Positions 38,065 to 48,854 of a stretch of 64,000 bases of DNA are shown in pieces (the first letter of the stretch is position 1; the number at the start of each line of letters is the position of its first letter). The stretch is from assembly GCF_018991925.1 (NCBI RefSeq), contig NW_024720773.1:3155758-3219757 (forward strand), read 5' to 3'. The translations under genes were made by a program, and so were the position numbers. The stretch is from Homarus americanus. Its lineage: Eukaryota; Arthropoda; Malacostraca; Decapoda; Nephropidae. Under the pieces are notes generated by a model. The model did no database searches, was not told where the DNA came from, and was given only the letters and a program-made list of their open reading frames with translations.

Positions 38065-39640
38065 TTGATAACTTGTTACCTATTGTGGAAGGGTGGCAAC
38101 ACCCCTGTCTGGCAACAAGGCATGACGGAGAATAATTTGTGGCATCAACATTCAACATCCTGTGCGCGGACAGCCCAAGGATCTTACAGTTTTGCCACAT
38201 ACCTACGTGTGCCGAGGTTTTGCAACACGTGGACCTTACGCCATTTAGACATCACAAGTTGTTTAAACAGAGTGTTTTGGCTGTTCGTGACTGTAGATTG
38301 TTTACTTCCCATGTGTACCCAGCAAGTCTTATACAAAGCACTCTATTTGGCACAGCGACTGCCGAGGATGTAGCTAAACTAGGAGACTGCATGAACATTG
38401 TCGATCAAGCTGTTTCTAAGCAAAATCGTGTTATTACTCAATCATTTCATGCACTTAGTGCCTTAGAATCGAAAGTTAATGCGATTATTTCTGAGTTTAA
38501 CCATTTATCTAGGGTTGTTTATAAGTTGATGAATTCAGTCCTTACGTTGGAGTGGCTCCTTTATTTTTCTGAGTTTTTGTATGCTGCAGAAAGTTCTGTT
38601 TAAGATATAATTACTAATAAAATTGAACTAATCGCAAGCATCGTGGATGCAGAGTTAGGACGAGTGGATGCAAAGCTTGTGCCTGTCAAGACTCTTCTTG
38701 AAGCATTACAAATAGCCAAGTTGACTTATCATTTAATTCCAATTTTCACAGATCATGAGGTAGAACATTATTACCCTCTGCTGGAGTCAATTCTCATGCA
38801 CAATGCTATTCTTATCCACATACCTATGCTAGAGCAACATAAATTTAATGTATGGCATTTGGAACCCTTCTCCTTGTATGTTAATGACACACTGTATACT
38901 CTGGATAGACCAAATGGACTTCTGCTAATTGATGAAGAATATACCTTACTAGTATTGGATGATCCTAGGGTATTATCACTGTGTAAATCGTCATACAGGT
39001 ATTTACATTTACACGTATGTCCAGCCTATGTGTTCTCATTTATTCCTGTTGCAGAAGGGATATGTGAATTGGCAGTCCATACAAACTAACTTACGCACAG
39101 CACTAACACAATGTAGTTATAGGCCAATTACTAAGAAAACTGTGTTTCATGCGCATCTGCATAATGTGCAATATTTAATCTTTCCTGATGAAACTAATGT
39201 AATTTTAAAGTGCCATGATAATGACTCCGGATTACTGTGAAAAATCTTGTAGTTCGTTGAAGACCTTCCCTTCTCATCATCATTTTGCATTGAATTTAAA
39301 TCTTACTCCAGATTTAATTCCTTTGTTTCAAGTCCTTAATTTAACTATTAATGAACTCAATATTGTCTCAGAAAAATTGAAAGTTACTTCTTACTTGAAA
39401 GAGTCACAGTTTGCTAACTTAGAAGATCATTTGCCATTTTATTTTGCACAGGGATTTGCAATACCAAGTTTAACCATTCCCACTATTGTGTTAATTCTGG
39501 CATTGATATGTTTGTTTTGTTATTATAAATCAGTATCTTCCAAGTTGAACATTGTACATAATATACAAGCCCGTAAGACACTTAAGTCTAGGACCCCAGT
39601 AGTTGATGAACCTATGGTTCTAGAGTCTCCAGCTTAGTGT
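38065..39640 (+). pseudogene. Envelope (F-like env) pseudogene of the LTR element
   Basis: An envelope-like glycoprotein relic of an insect/crustacean-type LTR retroelement. One frame covers about 38139-39087, interrupted by a stop at about 38601. The reading then shifts near 39090 and again before 39240, finishing at 39637. Visible features are an FGTATAEDV-like segment resembling the region after the cleavage site of errantivirus/baculovirus F-type proteins, and following heptad-like helices. A hydrophobic stretch near 39465-39530 (IPTIVLILALICLFC) fits a C-terminal membrane anchor with a ~35-residue tail. Such proteins mediate membrane fusion. The stop and two frameshifts make it inactive. 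Confidence 0.7.
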
Positions 39641-39739
39641 CTACACATATGTTTGTAACAAGGTTAGGTTTATTTATAGGATGTATTCAACGAGATTAGT
39701 TTAGTCTTCGTGGAAGCTCGGAAGGTGGTGACCGAGCGA

Positions 39740-40170
39740 TGTATTAGCCCCTTAGTTCTTATATAAATGTCAGGGCAGTACATTGGGTTTATATAATCAT
39801 ATCACCCCCTGTAACTTTCCACTGGCTATGAGGTGACATGGTCACATCACATGAAGAGTAAGTTCCTTCAGGCGCGGCCCTAAGTCTGTTAAGGTCAGCG
39901 TGTAGAAGCTGGTTGCCTCGGGATTGTCACTCAACACCTCACACCAACTGGACATATTTAGAAGAGCTATTTATTAGTGCCTCCGTCCTCATTTTAACAC
40001 TCATAGCTACAGTGATTAAGTTACGGTGATATACACTTGGAACTGTATATGAGATAGTTTCTCAATAAATACAGAACGGACAATTGGGTTTCGCTACTAA
40101 AATGCTATATACTTTTACATGTTCCAGCCCCATTATCCCAGAAAGAATCAACGGTTAAAGAGCCAGTTCA
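39740..40170 (+). repeat. Right LTR
   Basis: Begins TGTATTAGCC and ends CAGTTCA, 431 bp as on the left. A purine-rich word GGAAGGTGGTG lies about 10 bp upstream and may be the polypurine tract. The TATA word is mutated, while the polyadenylation signal is intact. Confidence 0.88.
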
Positions 40171-41014
40171 CCCTTATGCAGAAGGAAAACCCATCCATTA
40201 GTAATTAATCATGCCCAGATAGAATACAGAAGCAGAGGCACCCTCCTGGGCCTGCATATATCCACGACAGGTTACTCCCATCATGTCCACACCAGGAAGG
40301 AAAAGGCAAGAGAAGAGCTGAAAAACACTATATCACTTTCACGCGCTTCCTGAGAAAATAAAACTCCGTCTGGTTAAATCACTTATCATACCGATATTAA
40401 CGTACCCAGCAGTACCTCTTCATACTATGAGCACCACTCAATTATTAAAATTACAGGTGGTCCAAAATGAAGCCTAAGATGCGTCACAGGTGAAAGATAC
40501 CCGTTCACCAGAACTACAGCCGAGATACATAAAGACCTAAGAATAAAACCCGTTAACTAGCAGTTGCACACCCTGGCCAGCAGAGTCTGGCAAAAGATAG
40601 AACGATCAGAGCAAGAACTTATTCAAAGACTCCCACCAGACAACGACAACAACTATACATGGTTCCCAAAAAGTTATCAAAGCTCAAAAGGTCCATTACC
40701 ACCCCCCTGATCTACACGGTCAGGCAATAGACAACCTTCCTAGACCAGTATTCGCCAGTAGGGTCGGCGGAATATGAAATAATGCCCTCAAAACACCCAT
40801 ATATGGGATAAGGTATGCTGACTAGTGCCTGTACCGAGAGACAATAACTAACCCATGACACAACCCTAACACACTATTAGCTTAGCTAACCCGTAGCAAG
40901 GCAGTCAGCCCGCCCTCTTCTACCTCCTACTAAATTTCTTCAATTTCCGAACTATAACTTCCTTCCTCCACCCCTGCTCTTCTTTCACCCCTTCTTTTTC
41001 CAAAAAAAAAAAAA
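40171..41014 (+). pseudogene. LINE RT C-terminal part and 3' UTR, right part
   Basis: This continues the LINE cut at 37404. The plus strand reads LMQKENPSIS, then RGTLLGLHISTTGYSHHVHT (40240-40300), then GERYPFTRTTAEIHKDLR (40490) and SRVWQKIERSEQELIQRL (40580). Stops separate these. The 3' UTR ends in A13 at 41002-41014. It is the best-preserved copy of the 3' end also seen at 15505 and 25781. Confidence 0.85.
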
Positions 41015-41026
41015 CCTGACCAACCA

Positions 41027-41082
41027 CTTCCCCACCACCCACCATCACCCACCGCTGACCCACCACCCACCACAGTAAGATG
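41027..41082. repeat. Short CCACC repeat after LINE poly(A)
   Basis: CCCCACCACCCACCATCACC and CGCTGACCCACCACCCACC follow within about 15 bp of the LINE poly(A). This is a miniature version of the arrays at 18245 and 28311, again directly behind a LINE 3' end. Confidence 0.75.
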
Positions 41083-41463
41083 GACGTCGACTCGCTAAAG
41101 GTTACAACACCTCTGCTATTTAATGAAAGGTTAGGTATGAAGGTCAGCTCTTGGGTAAAATAATCCCAAGCATTTTAATAAGTAGGTCTTGGTCGTAGGG
41201 CTCACAGTAGAGCCAAGTAGTGCCTTGACAAACCTTAAACCACAAAATAACTGGTGGAGGATATTGAGGTGATGGTTGTTGTGGTAATACGATTCACAAC
41301 TACCAATCACCGAGCACTATTGACTTTTGCCACTTCCTGTTGTATCATTGTATAATAGTTCAATATTATTTTAACAGTATCTTTATTTTTTACTTAACTA
41401 TCAGGAGAGAGAAGGTTTGGTGTTGTATGTTAGTAATGAATGAGTAAAATATTGAAGAATCAG

Positions 41464-41467
<4 letters not shown>
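41083..41467. other. No recognised gene
   Basis: About 385 bp of single-copy-looking DNA between the short CCACC repeat and a (GA)n tract. No coding or element signature was recognised. Confidence 0.5.

Positions 41468-41494
<27 letters not shown>
41468..41494. repeat. (GA)n microsatellite
   Basis: Thirteen or so GA dinucleotides in a row beside the 31-bp minisatellite. Confidence 0.9.
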
Positions 41495-41498
<4 letters not shown>

Positions 41499-41514
41499 TG
41501 TACCACGATGAAGG

Positions 41515-42398
41515 GTAAACTAAAGTGTATAGACTGTATGGTTGTGTATAATGATTCTCTCTCAGTGTATAGTTGTGTGTAATGATCCTCTCTGGGTGTA
41601 AAGTTGTGTATAATGATCCTCTCTCAGCGTATAGTTGAGTATAATGATCCTCTCTCAGTGTATAGTTGTGTATAATGATCCTCTCTCAGTGTATAGTTGA
41701 GTATAATGATCCTCTCTCAGTGTATAGTTGAGTATAATGATCCTCTCTCAGTGTATAGTTGTGTGTAATGATCCTCTCTGAGTGTAAAGTTGTGTATAAT
41801 GATCCTCTCTCAGCGTATAGTTGTGTATAATGATCCTCTCTCAGTGTATAGTTGTGTATAATGATCCTCTCTCAGTGTATAGTTGAGTATAATGATCCTC
41901 TCTCAGTGTATAGTTGAGTATAATGATCCTCTCTCAGTGTATAGTTGAGTATAATGATCCTCTCTCAGTGTATAGTTGTGTATAATGATCCTCTCTCAGT
42001 GTATAGTTGTGTATAATGATCCTCTCTCAGTGTATAGTTGTGTATAATGATCCTCTCTCAGTGTATAGTTGTGTATAATGATCTTCTCTCAGTGTATAGT
42101 TGTGTATAATGATCCTCTCCCAGTGTAAAGTTGTGTATAATGATCTTCTCTCGGTGTATAGTTGTGTATAATAATCCTCTCTCAGCGTATAGTTGTGTAT
42201 AATGATCCTCTCTCAGTGTATAGTTGTGTATAATGATCTTCTCTCAGTGTATAGTTGTGTATAATAATCCTCTTTCAGTGTATAGTTGTGTATAATGATC
42301 TTCTCTCAGTGTATAGTTGTGTATAATGATCCTCTCCCAGTGTAAAGTTGTGTATAATGATCTTCTCTCAGTGTATAGTTGTGTATAATGATCCTCTA
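41515..42398. repeat. 31-bp minisatellite with higher-order units
   Basis: About 28 copies of a 31-bp unit containing TGTATAGTTGTGTATAATGA then TCCTCTCTCAG. Variant order repeats: GTGTAATGATCCTCTCTG followed by GTGTAAAG occurs at about 41575 and 41761 (six units apart), and the CTCTCCCAGTGTAAAG variant at about 42115 and 42332 (seven units apart). This shows duplication of multi-unit blocks. Confidence 0.93.
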
Positions 42399-42443
42399 TC
42401 TGTTATGATTATTAGGAAAATTAACATACATACATACATACAT

Positions 42444-42448
<5 letters not shown>

Positions 42449-42537
<89 letters not shown>

Positions 42538-42560
42538 TAATAATAATAATAATAATGATG
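42449..42560. repeat. (AAT)n microsatellite
   Basis: About 30 AAT triplets with a few ATG interruptions near the end, preceded by (CATA)6 at 42426-42447. It abuts the SINE/LINE-tail fragment that follows. Confidence 0.93.
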
Positions 42561-42589
42561 ATGATAATAACAATAATAACAATAATTGA

Positions 42590-42833
42590 AGTGATAACTG
42601 TGGTAACATTCTGATATGTTCCTATTACCACCATGCTGTGTGTACTATTGCAGATGATACTAAATGTTACATAATACTTCCTTGAGATAAATGTATAGTA
42701 TACATCAGGTGCCTAGAAGAGAGCTCAGGCTCTCAACTGGCTCAGCCATGTTAATATTATGATATTTAATCTACTCTGTATCTGTGTTTTTCCGGCTAAA
42801 TAAACTGTTTCAATTCAATTCAACTCATACATA
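42590..42833 (+). repeat. Interspersed repeat (SINE/LINE tail), best copy
   Basis: Contains CTATTGCAGATGATACTAAA, ACTTCCTTGAGATAAATG, CAACTGGCTCAGCCATGTTA and GCTAAATAAACTGTTTCAAT, ending in TTCAATTCAATTCAA. The reverse complement is at 51608-51840 with the same ends. In both places an AT-rich microsatellite sits on one side and (AATTC)n on the other. It is probably the 3' end of a SINE or LINE with a pentanucleotide tail. AATAAA precedes the tail. Confidence 0.7.
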
Positions 42834-42878
42834 CATACATACATACATACATACATACATACATACATACATACATAC
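42829..42878. repeat. (CATA)n microsatellite
   Basis: Twelve CATA units directly after the (AATTC) tail of the previous repeat. Confidence 0.92.
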
Positions 42879-42964
42879 AAATACACACAAATGCACACAT
42901 TCTTACACACAAACAAATTCACACAATTGCACACACACTCCAACAAACATACATGCATCTTAAA

Positions 42965-43259
42965 TTGCACTCCCTCGAGAAAGCATCTTATTGTGCACTC
43001 CCTCGAGAGACGTAGAGTGAGGGGCGATTTGATCGAGGTGTATAAATAGAAGTCAGGGCTAAACAAAGGTGACATTACAAAGGTACTCAAACAATCCAAC
43101 CAGGAGTAAACTCGTAACAATGGTTTTAAATTAGACAAATTTAGATTTATGTGCGAAATAGGTAAACATTGGTATGGAAACAGAGTAGTGGATGAGTGGA
43201 ACAAGTTACCAAATATCTTCATTAACACGAATACGCTGGATAGTTTTCAAGTGACTTGA
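42965..43259 (+). pseudogene. L2/CR1-like LINE C-terminal fragment
   Basis: The plus strand encodes SLERRRVRGDLIEVYK, then after a stop GDITKVLKQSN, NNGFKLDKFRFMCEIGKHW, NRVVDEWNKLPN and TNTLDSFQVT, followed by a stop. This is the terminal domain seen in many invertebrate L2/CR1-type LINEs and differs from the 11.4-kb family. About 90 codons remain, with one in-frame stop and a shift. It abuts the RTE LINE at 43262. Confidence 0.75.
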
Positions 43260-43265
43260 GATGCC

Positions 43266-43829
43266 TCATGTATGTGTCCTATGTCTCGCTGCCATATAGC
43301 AGGGTGGGGAGGACCACTTTGTAGGTAATTTCAGCTCCCTACAGCTGAAGACACGGTTACGGAGTTTGCCAAAGGCTTGAGATGCACATCTGATCCGATG
43401 TTGAATCTCTTCATCAATTTCCGTGGTGGTGGAGAGGTGGGAGCCGAGATACTGAAAGTGGGTAACATTAGAGAGGGTAGTACTGTTAAGCTGGATGGAT
43501 GGTGGAAGTGTGGCTGAACGGGTGTCAGGCTGAAAGAGAATTTGAATTTTAAATACATTCACCTTAAGGCCAAAGTGTGCATACACATCTGCATAGGTGT
43601 TCAGGATCTCCTGTAGGTCGTGTTCAGTGTGAGCGACAAGGGTGAGGTCGTCTGCATACTGAAGTTCAGTAATGGAAGCTGCCGACACTTTTGCCCCTAC
43701 CTGGAGTCGTCTTAAGTTGAAAAGACCCTTCATCTGGTACTGGATCTCTACCCCGCCAGCTAAATTGGCACTGGCACGCATGAGGAAGGCAGCTAAGAAA
43801 TGGAAAAGAGAGTTGGTGCCAGTACACAC
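43266..43829 (-). pseudogene. RTE copy 2: RT palm/thumb with YADD
   Basis: A 187-codon open segment. ITELQYADDLTLVAHTEHDL holds the catalytic YADD at 43647-43658. Then come ADVYAHFGLKVNVFKIQIL and VTHFQYLGSHLS, the thumb and connection strands of RTE RTs, and RIRCASQAFGKLRNRVF. This is the longest intact coding stretch among the LINEs here, but it is cut off from motif A by a frame change near 43880. Confidence 0.82.
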
Positions 43830-44079
43830 CCGTGTTTTGCTCCCATTTGGATGGAGAAGAACTCAGACTGGATGCCATTGCACAGGACACTATCGTCCAT
43901 GCCATCGTGGAGTTGCCTCACAATGGCGATATATTTGGGTGGGCAGCCAAAATGGTTGAGAGTCTGCCAGAGGCCTCGGTTAGGCTGATGAAGGCCATGT
44001 ACAGGTCATAACACTGTTCTCTGCACTTTTCCTGTTTCTAGCAGGCATCAAAGTTCATGTCAGTGGTACCAAGTGATGG

Positions 44080-44511
44080 TCAATAGCCACATTGAGATTC
44101 TGAGAGGAAGTTTTTCGCCTCAGGAGGAAGTTTGTTTAGGAGGACCCGGGCGATAATCTTGCCAGCTACGGACAGCAGTAAGATCCTGTGGTAGTTGCCA
44201 CAGTCTGACCGGTCTCCCTTGTTCTTGTAAATATTGACGATGGAGGAGTGTTTAAGAGCTTGGTGGATTTCATCCTTTTCCCATATATTCTCCAGGAGAG
44301 AGTGGAGACGGTTGGTAAGCAGAGGTCCTTCTGCTTTATACACCTCGGCTGGGATTCCATCAAGCCCTGAGGCTTTGTTATTTTTCATCTGTTTGATGGC
44401 AGTAGCTACCTCATCCAGGGATGGAGGATAGCTGAGGTGGGTCAGCTCTGGATGCTGAGGGACCTGCTGGGTAGTCAGGACATCCACATCGGTGTTTTGG
44501 TTTAGCAGCAA
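44080..44511 (-). pseudogene. RTE copy 2: RT fingers
   Basis: 143 open codons containing PSLDEVATAIKQMKNNKASG, then LDGIPAEVYKAEG, IVNIYKNKGDRSDCGNYHRI and LLSVAGKIIARVLLNKLPPE, ending FLSESQCGY. These are the fingers and early palm of an RTE-clade reverse transcriptase. The usual NYRGI word reads NYHRI here. Confidence 0.85.
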
Positions 44512-44607
44512 ATGGTAGATTTCTTTCCAGATCTGAAGGATGCCTTCTTCGTCTTTAATTAGGGATTTACCGTCGAATTAGCAGAGGAGGACTACACCAA
44601 GAATGTC

Positions 44608-46530
44608 ATGGGTTGGTTGGTCCTACATTGTAACCCTACTCCATATGTTTCTTTACTAGAGATAGCACGCCCAGCGAGGCGTGACTCCAACACCATTCCA
44701 TTAGTGGGTATGTAAACCGTCTATATGGAGGAGGCTGAGACAGTGTTGCTTTGTTCATCAACGTCTCACTCACCCCCAAATCAGTTGGCTTTAGACCATG
44801 GTTTAGTAAAGCCCTCCTGCTCCACACCATCCAGAGACTGTCAGTATTACGAGTCTGTGTGCAAATCCCCAAGATTGTTATTAATTCTAGCGACTAAGTT
44901 AATACCTCGTGCAAGAAAAAATTATTACTGTTGAAGGCCTGTTTGCTACAAGAACACTCCCGGCCGGCCTAGTAAATTTAACGGTTAATTCTCCAGGTTG
45001 ACAAACTCTCCCTTATAAATTTACGGTATTGTGCATGAATGTGAATGACTGACCTATCCAAACAAATAATAAGTGCAGTGTACAGAGTTGTGTCAAATAA
45101 ATGTAATCGCAATTTTCTGCCCGTACCTGTGAACTCTACTTTATTATTACTAAAGGTAATGACTGTGTAGTGGACGTCTCCCCTACAACTGCCTACAACT
45201 GCGTAGCCACAGCCACCACCTGCTACCGCCTTCCCTAGCAACCAACCAGATGTTACCGTATCTTAGCAACGGAACTAGTCACCGGCGACTTTCTGGGTTT
45301 TCCCAACATGATTCATAGAGGACTGGCGGCTGCTGCTGGGTATATATGCTCTGTCTCTCCATTGAGATTCATTCTGACCATTCTTCTTGAACAAGCAACA
45401 CCTCCTCCTCCGCCGCTGCCTGGCTGCCTTCGCTTCTCCTCGCCTGCCTGGCGGTCCTCTCTCCCGCCAGCGAGCATGGCGACCCACCAGCTGTCCTTCT
45501 CTGAGCTTCCTCACCAACCAACTCTCATTCTGCCCATCTTCCTGAACAAGCAACACCTCCAGCACCAGACTGTCTATAATATAACTTATATTATACAAGA
45601 AAACCACCTTAGAGTTTCCTTCCATCCTGAGTGCTAGACAACATTAATATCTTGATACCCCTACAACTGATTGGTCATGACAAGGTATAATCAATAACTT
45701 AGATGGATGCTGGAAATTAATGGAATTCATTCAGTTATCATTCATCAAGTGCATAACACATTGAATACCGGAAATGGAGTGAAATTCGGCGTAGTGATAC
45801 ACCATAATCTCCTGGGTGAGTAACCATTGTGAAGGTATCTGAACTCTACGGTAAGAAAACCACATCCCTGCATTTATAATCGATCGATCGATGGGTGAAG
45901 TAAAGTATGAAGAAATCTTGATGCAGGTGCTTAGATTGGTGGTGCGGGAACTGGACTTGAAGAATAATGGTGGATTTGGAGGGACTTGGGGTTGGTGGAT
46001 AGTGCAAGAAGAAAAGCGAGGAAATTGGAAAATAGTAGTAGAATGCTAGGTCTTGGGGCTCAACCCAAGTGCTTCTGTTTTCTCATGTTTGTGTTTCAGC
46101 TAATTTTCGTCTTAGGTATTATATTTATGTCAGGTGTTTGTATGTTTAGCAAATATTGCAATTTTATGCCTTACATTTTCGGGTCTTATGTCCTAGCCAA
46201 TGGTGAGGAGTCTAGGGCAGGTACTTGTGTTTCTGCTAAGAACATCCCGTCTTTTTATGATCTAATGTTGTAAGTGGTAGGGCTGCCAAGGTTGTCACTG
46301 GGGTAACGTTGCATCTTTTAATAGAGTGGAGTTGGTGTGGGTTCTAGGGCTCTTCTTTTACTGCGAGGGAACCACGAGTGTTCTCTTCTTCCGTCTTCTG
46401 TCTCTTCCATCTTTATAATCGTGACAATGAATGATTGGCCCATAAATTGTTTTAGTGAAATTTAAAAATTCGCACATCTTGTGTTTATCTGCAAATTTTT
46501 GCATTTCACATGCTTTATTTTTAAACTAGT
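44608..46530. mobile_element. Unidentified 1.9-kb insert in RTE copy 2
   Basis: RTE copy 1 is continuous across this site (7130-7190), so 44608-46530 was inserted, with ends uncertain by some tens of bases. It begins TGTCATGGG and contains AATAAA at about 45095, a TATATA box at about 45340 and a duplicated word GAACAAGCAACACCTCC (near 45390 and 45545). No protein domain was recognised. A 95-codon open frame at 45986-46273 with one hydrophobic stretch is unconvincing. It may be a non-autonomous LTR-type element. Confidence 0.5.
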
Positions 46531-46889
46531 CGTTCTTTAGTTTGCAAAGTTCGCGCTGGGCCACCGCTTTCTGCTTATGGAAGGTTGGGCCCCCGCTTTC
46601 TTCTTGTGACAGGTATCAGCTTTCGTCCGAGACTGAGTGTTGTTCTGTCAGTCAGTTAACACAGCACGTTTATCATTGACGAGTACATTGATTTCATGGT
46701 AATTTTTCATCCTGGTGCATTTTTTCAATCTGTCCGTGGGTCTCTTTGCAGGTTTTTGTCATGACAGTGTTGAGAATGTCCCATTCGGCACTGGGATTTG
46801 GGTTGTTTGTTGTCTGGTTGTTTATCAGCCCATGTTCGAGATGTTCTCTGAAAGCATGTGCTACTGTTGGATCCTCCAGATGCTTAGTG

Positions 46890-47777
46890 TTAAAACCTCT
46901 TCTGGAGGATTTGTTGCCTTCGCTGTTTTAAGGCGACGTGAAGTGAGAGCTTGGCTCTGACGAGCCGATGATCAATGTCGCAGTGGACTGAGTCACACAT
47001 GGCTTGGGTGAAGAGGACATTTCGGTGATCTCTTTCCCTGACAATGATGTAGTCAATGAGATGGATCGTGGGTTTTGCCACGAACCCTTGAACTTGTCGG
47101 CCTGCCTAAACACGGTATTGGTTATAGTGGTTGTGTGCAACACACTTGCTGAGGCAGAGTAGGCCATTGGTATTACACTTGCCTAGTCCCTGCCAAATGT
47201 CAGTATCCCTGCCAACTCTGGCATTGAAGTCGCCAAGGAGAACAACCTTATCTTCTCTGGGGATAGAGGTTATCACTCTGTCAAGGTCGGCATAAAAGGC
47301 CTCCTTGATGTCATCCTCTGCATCTAGTGTTGGGGCGTATGCACTGATGAAGAAGGCATGATGTGAGTGATTCAGTGGGACTTGGAGAGTAATGAGGTGC
47401 TCATTGACCCCAACAGGCATTTCAGTTAGAGTGTGTAGGGTGCATTGGCAGATGGCAAAGCCAACTCCATAAATGTGGTTTCTCTCTGCAGCAGGCTTAC
47501 CCTTCCAGAAGAAGGTATAGCCAGACCCCCTTTCTGTGAGTTGACCCTCGTCTGGGAGCCGTGACTCACCAATGGCTGCTATGTCGATGTTATACCTAGC
47601 CAGCTCTTTTGCCAGTATCCAGAAGGGTCCTGACATTCCATGCAGCGACCATAGGAGGTGGTATAGTTTGTTTTTGTTTTGATCTGTGATTATGATTGTG
47701 TTTTGACAGCATAAGGATGACCTTACTGGTTGCGGTTGCCCAAGCATGCATATGCACAGACACATACGCATACACAC
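46890..47777 (-). pseudogene. RTE copy 2: AP-like endonuclease
   Basis: The minus strand encodes AAWNVRTLLDTG near 47640, LARYNIDIAAIGESRLPDEG (catalytic Glu present), SGYTFFWKGKPAAERN and HAFFISAYAPTLDAEDDIKE. KVVLLGDFNARVGRDTDIW follows (GDFNA with Asp and Asn). After a shift at about 47100 come DYIIVRERDHRNV and CDIDHRLVRAKLSL, the D-H motif. All key endonuclease residues can be seen, though in two frames. Confidence 0.85.
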
Positions 47778-48000
47778 TCTCGTTCACACATACAGGCACA
47801 TCACACACAGATACACATAAATATAAACACACTCCCACACACATACACATATGCACATACACATGTACACATACACATACACACAAACATGCACACATGC
47901 GCTCACATAAACACATTCCTCAACACATACAAGCATACACACACATTCACAGACACATACACACACAAGCACACATATGCACACAAACATACACACAGTA
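47745..48000. repeat. (CA)n-rich imperfect microsatellite
   Basis: ACACATACACATATGCACAT-type sequence over about 250 bp, dominated by alternating purine-pyrimidine steps (CA, CATA, CACG). Frames on both strands are repeat by-products. Confidence 0.85.
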
Positions 48001-48088
48001 TATTACCAACACCCTTACATGGAGCCATAAGAGTCACTAGTCTGGGTTTAACCAGCACCAATAATATGGTGAAGAGAATTACTGGAGT

Positions 48089-48262
48089 GTAGTGGCACCA
48101 GTGATGCCTTCCTGTTAACATAAGTGGTGCTGTACACACAAGTGATGCCTTCCTCTTAACATAAGTGGTGCTGTATACACCAGTGATGCCTTCCTCTTAA
48201 CATAAGTGGTGCTGTATACACCAGTGATGCCTTCCTCTTAACATAAGTGGTGCTGTACACTC
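48089..48262. repeat. 41-bp minisatellite, ~4 copies
   Basis: CAGTGATGCCTTCCTCTTAA followed by CATAAGTGGTGCTGTATACAC repeats at 41-bp spacing (48140, 48181 and 48222, with a diverged first copy before). Confidence 0.92.
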
Positions 48263-48299
48263 CAGTTTACGTGATGGACGGGAGAACCCACGCCCTACC

Positions 48300-48842
48300 T
48301 CTCTATGTGAACCCAAACACTCCCTCCCTCCCCCCTCCCCCATTCCCTTCTTGTCACCACCCGTTCCCTTTTTTGTATGTAGAGACAGGAAGGGTGAATG
48401 AAGATTAAAGGTGTAGATAGGGGGTGGTAATGGATTTGAGCTTTGATAACTCTTTGAGACCCCATTCCCATACCTTCCCTCCTTCCTAGGTGGACCTTGC
48501 CCTCTTTCCTTTCCTCCCCCCCCTCCTCCCTGGTGGATCCTTGCCCTCTTTCCTTCCTCCTCCTCCCTCCCTCCCTAAGTGGACCCTTGCCTCTTTCCCC
48601 CTCCCTCCCTCCCTGGTGGATCCTTGCCTCTTTCCTTCCTTCCTCCCCTCCTGGACCTTGCCCTCTTTCCTTCCTTCTCTCCTCCCTCCTATCTCCCTTC
48701 CTCCTTCCCTCATTCCCTCCCTGTGTTGACCCATGCCCTCCCTCTATCTCCCTCCCTCCCTTCCTCTCTCCCTTCCTTCCTTCCTCCCTCCTTTCCTTCC
48801 TCCATCCCTTCCTCCACTCCTCCCTCCACCTCACTACAGCCC
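48300..48842. repeat. Polypyrimidine (CCTCCCTTCC) tract
   Basis: About 540 bp that is almost all C and T on the plus strand from 48475 onward, with degenerate 50-60 bp units containing GGTGGATCCTTGCC. Mirror-symmetric C/T runs of this kind can form triplex DNA. No gene. Confidence 0.88.
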
Positions 48843-48854
48843 ATTAACATCTGG

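Larger units (their letters stand above)
37405..40170 (+). mobile_element. Gypsy/errantivirus-like LTR element, env-only
   Basis: A 2,766-bp insertion with two 431-bp LTRs (37405-37835 and 39740-40170), TG...CA ends and a CCCT target duplication. The 1.9-kb interior holds a primer-binding-like site and an env-like pseudogene but no gag, protease, RT or integrase sequence. It could only have moved using proteins of a complete relative. The LTRs differ at about 30 positions by my count (about 7%), so the insertion is old. It interrupts a LINE. Errantivirus affinity rests on the envelope style and the 4-bp duplication. Confidence 0.85.
43262..47720 (-). pseudogene. RTE-type LINE, copy 2 (with 1.9-kb insert)
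   Basis: The better-preserved minus-strand RTE ORF2. The endonuclease runs from about 47640 to 46890. The linker and RT fingers lie at 44511-44080 and the RT palm and thumb at 43829-43266. The family protein cuts DNA and copies its RNA. Frame changes occur near 47100, 44090 and 43880. A ~1.9-kb insertion (44608-46530) separates endonuclease/linker from RT. Compared with copy 1 it lacks the solo LTR and the DNA transposon and keeps the endonuclease GESR glutamate. A (CA)-rich tract abuts its 5' end. Confidence 0.82.

Noticed and set aside
41515..42398. Regular direct repeats resembling a CRISPR array
   Set aside because: Units are contiguous with no unique spacers, and the context is eukaryotic. 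The same applies to the other arrays.
45986..46273. 95-codon open frame with a hydrophobic segment
   Set aside because: It lies within an insertion, has no recognised domain or flanking gene structure, and its length is within chance for this composition.
47596..48092. Cys/Val- or His/Thr-rich frames on both strands
   Set aside because: These are generated by the (CA)n-rich microsatellite.
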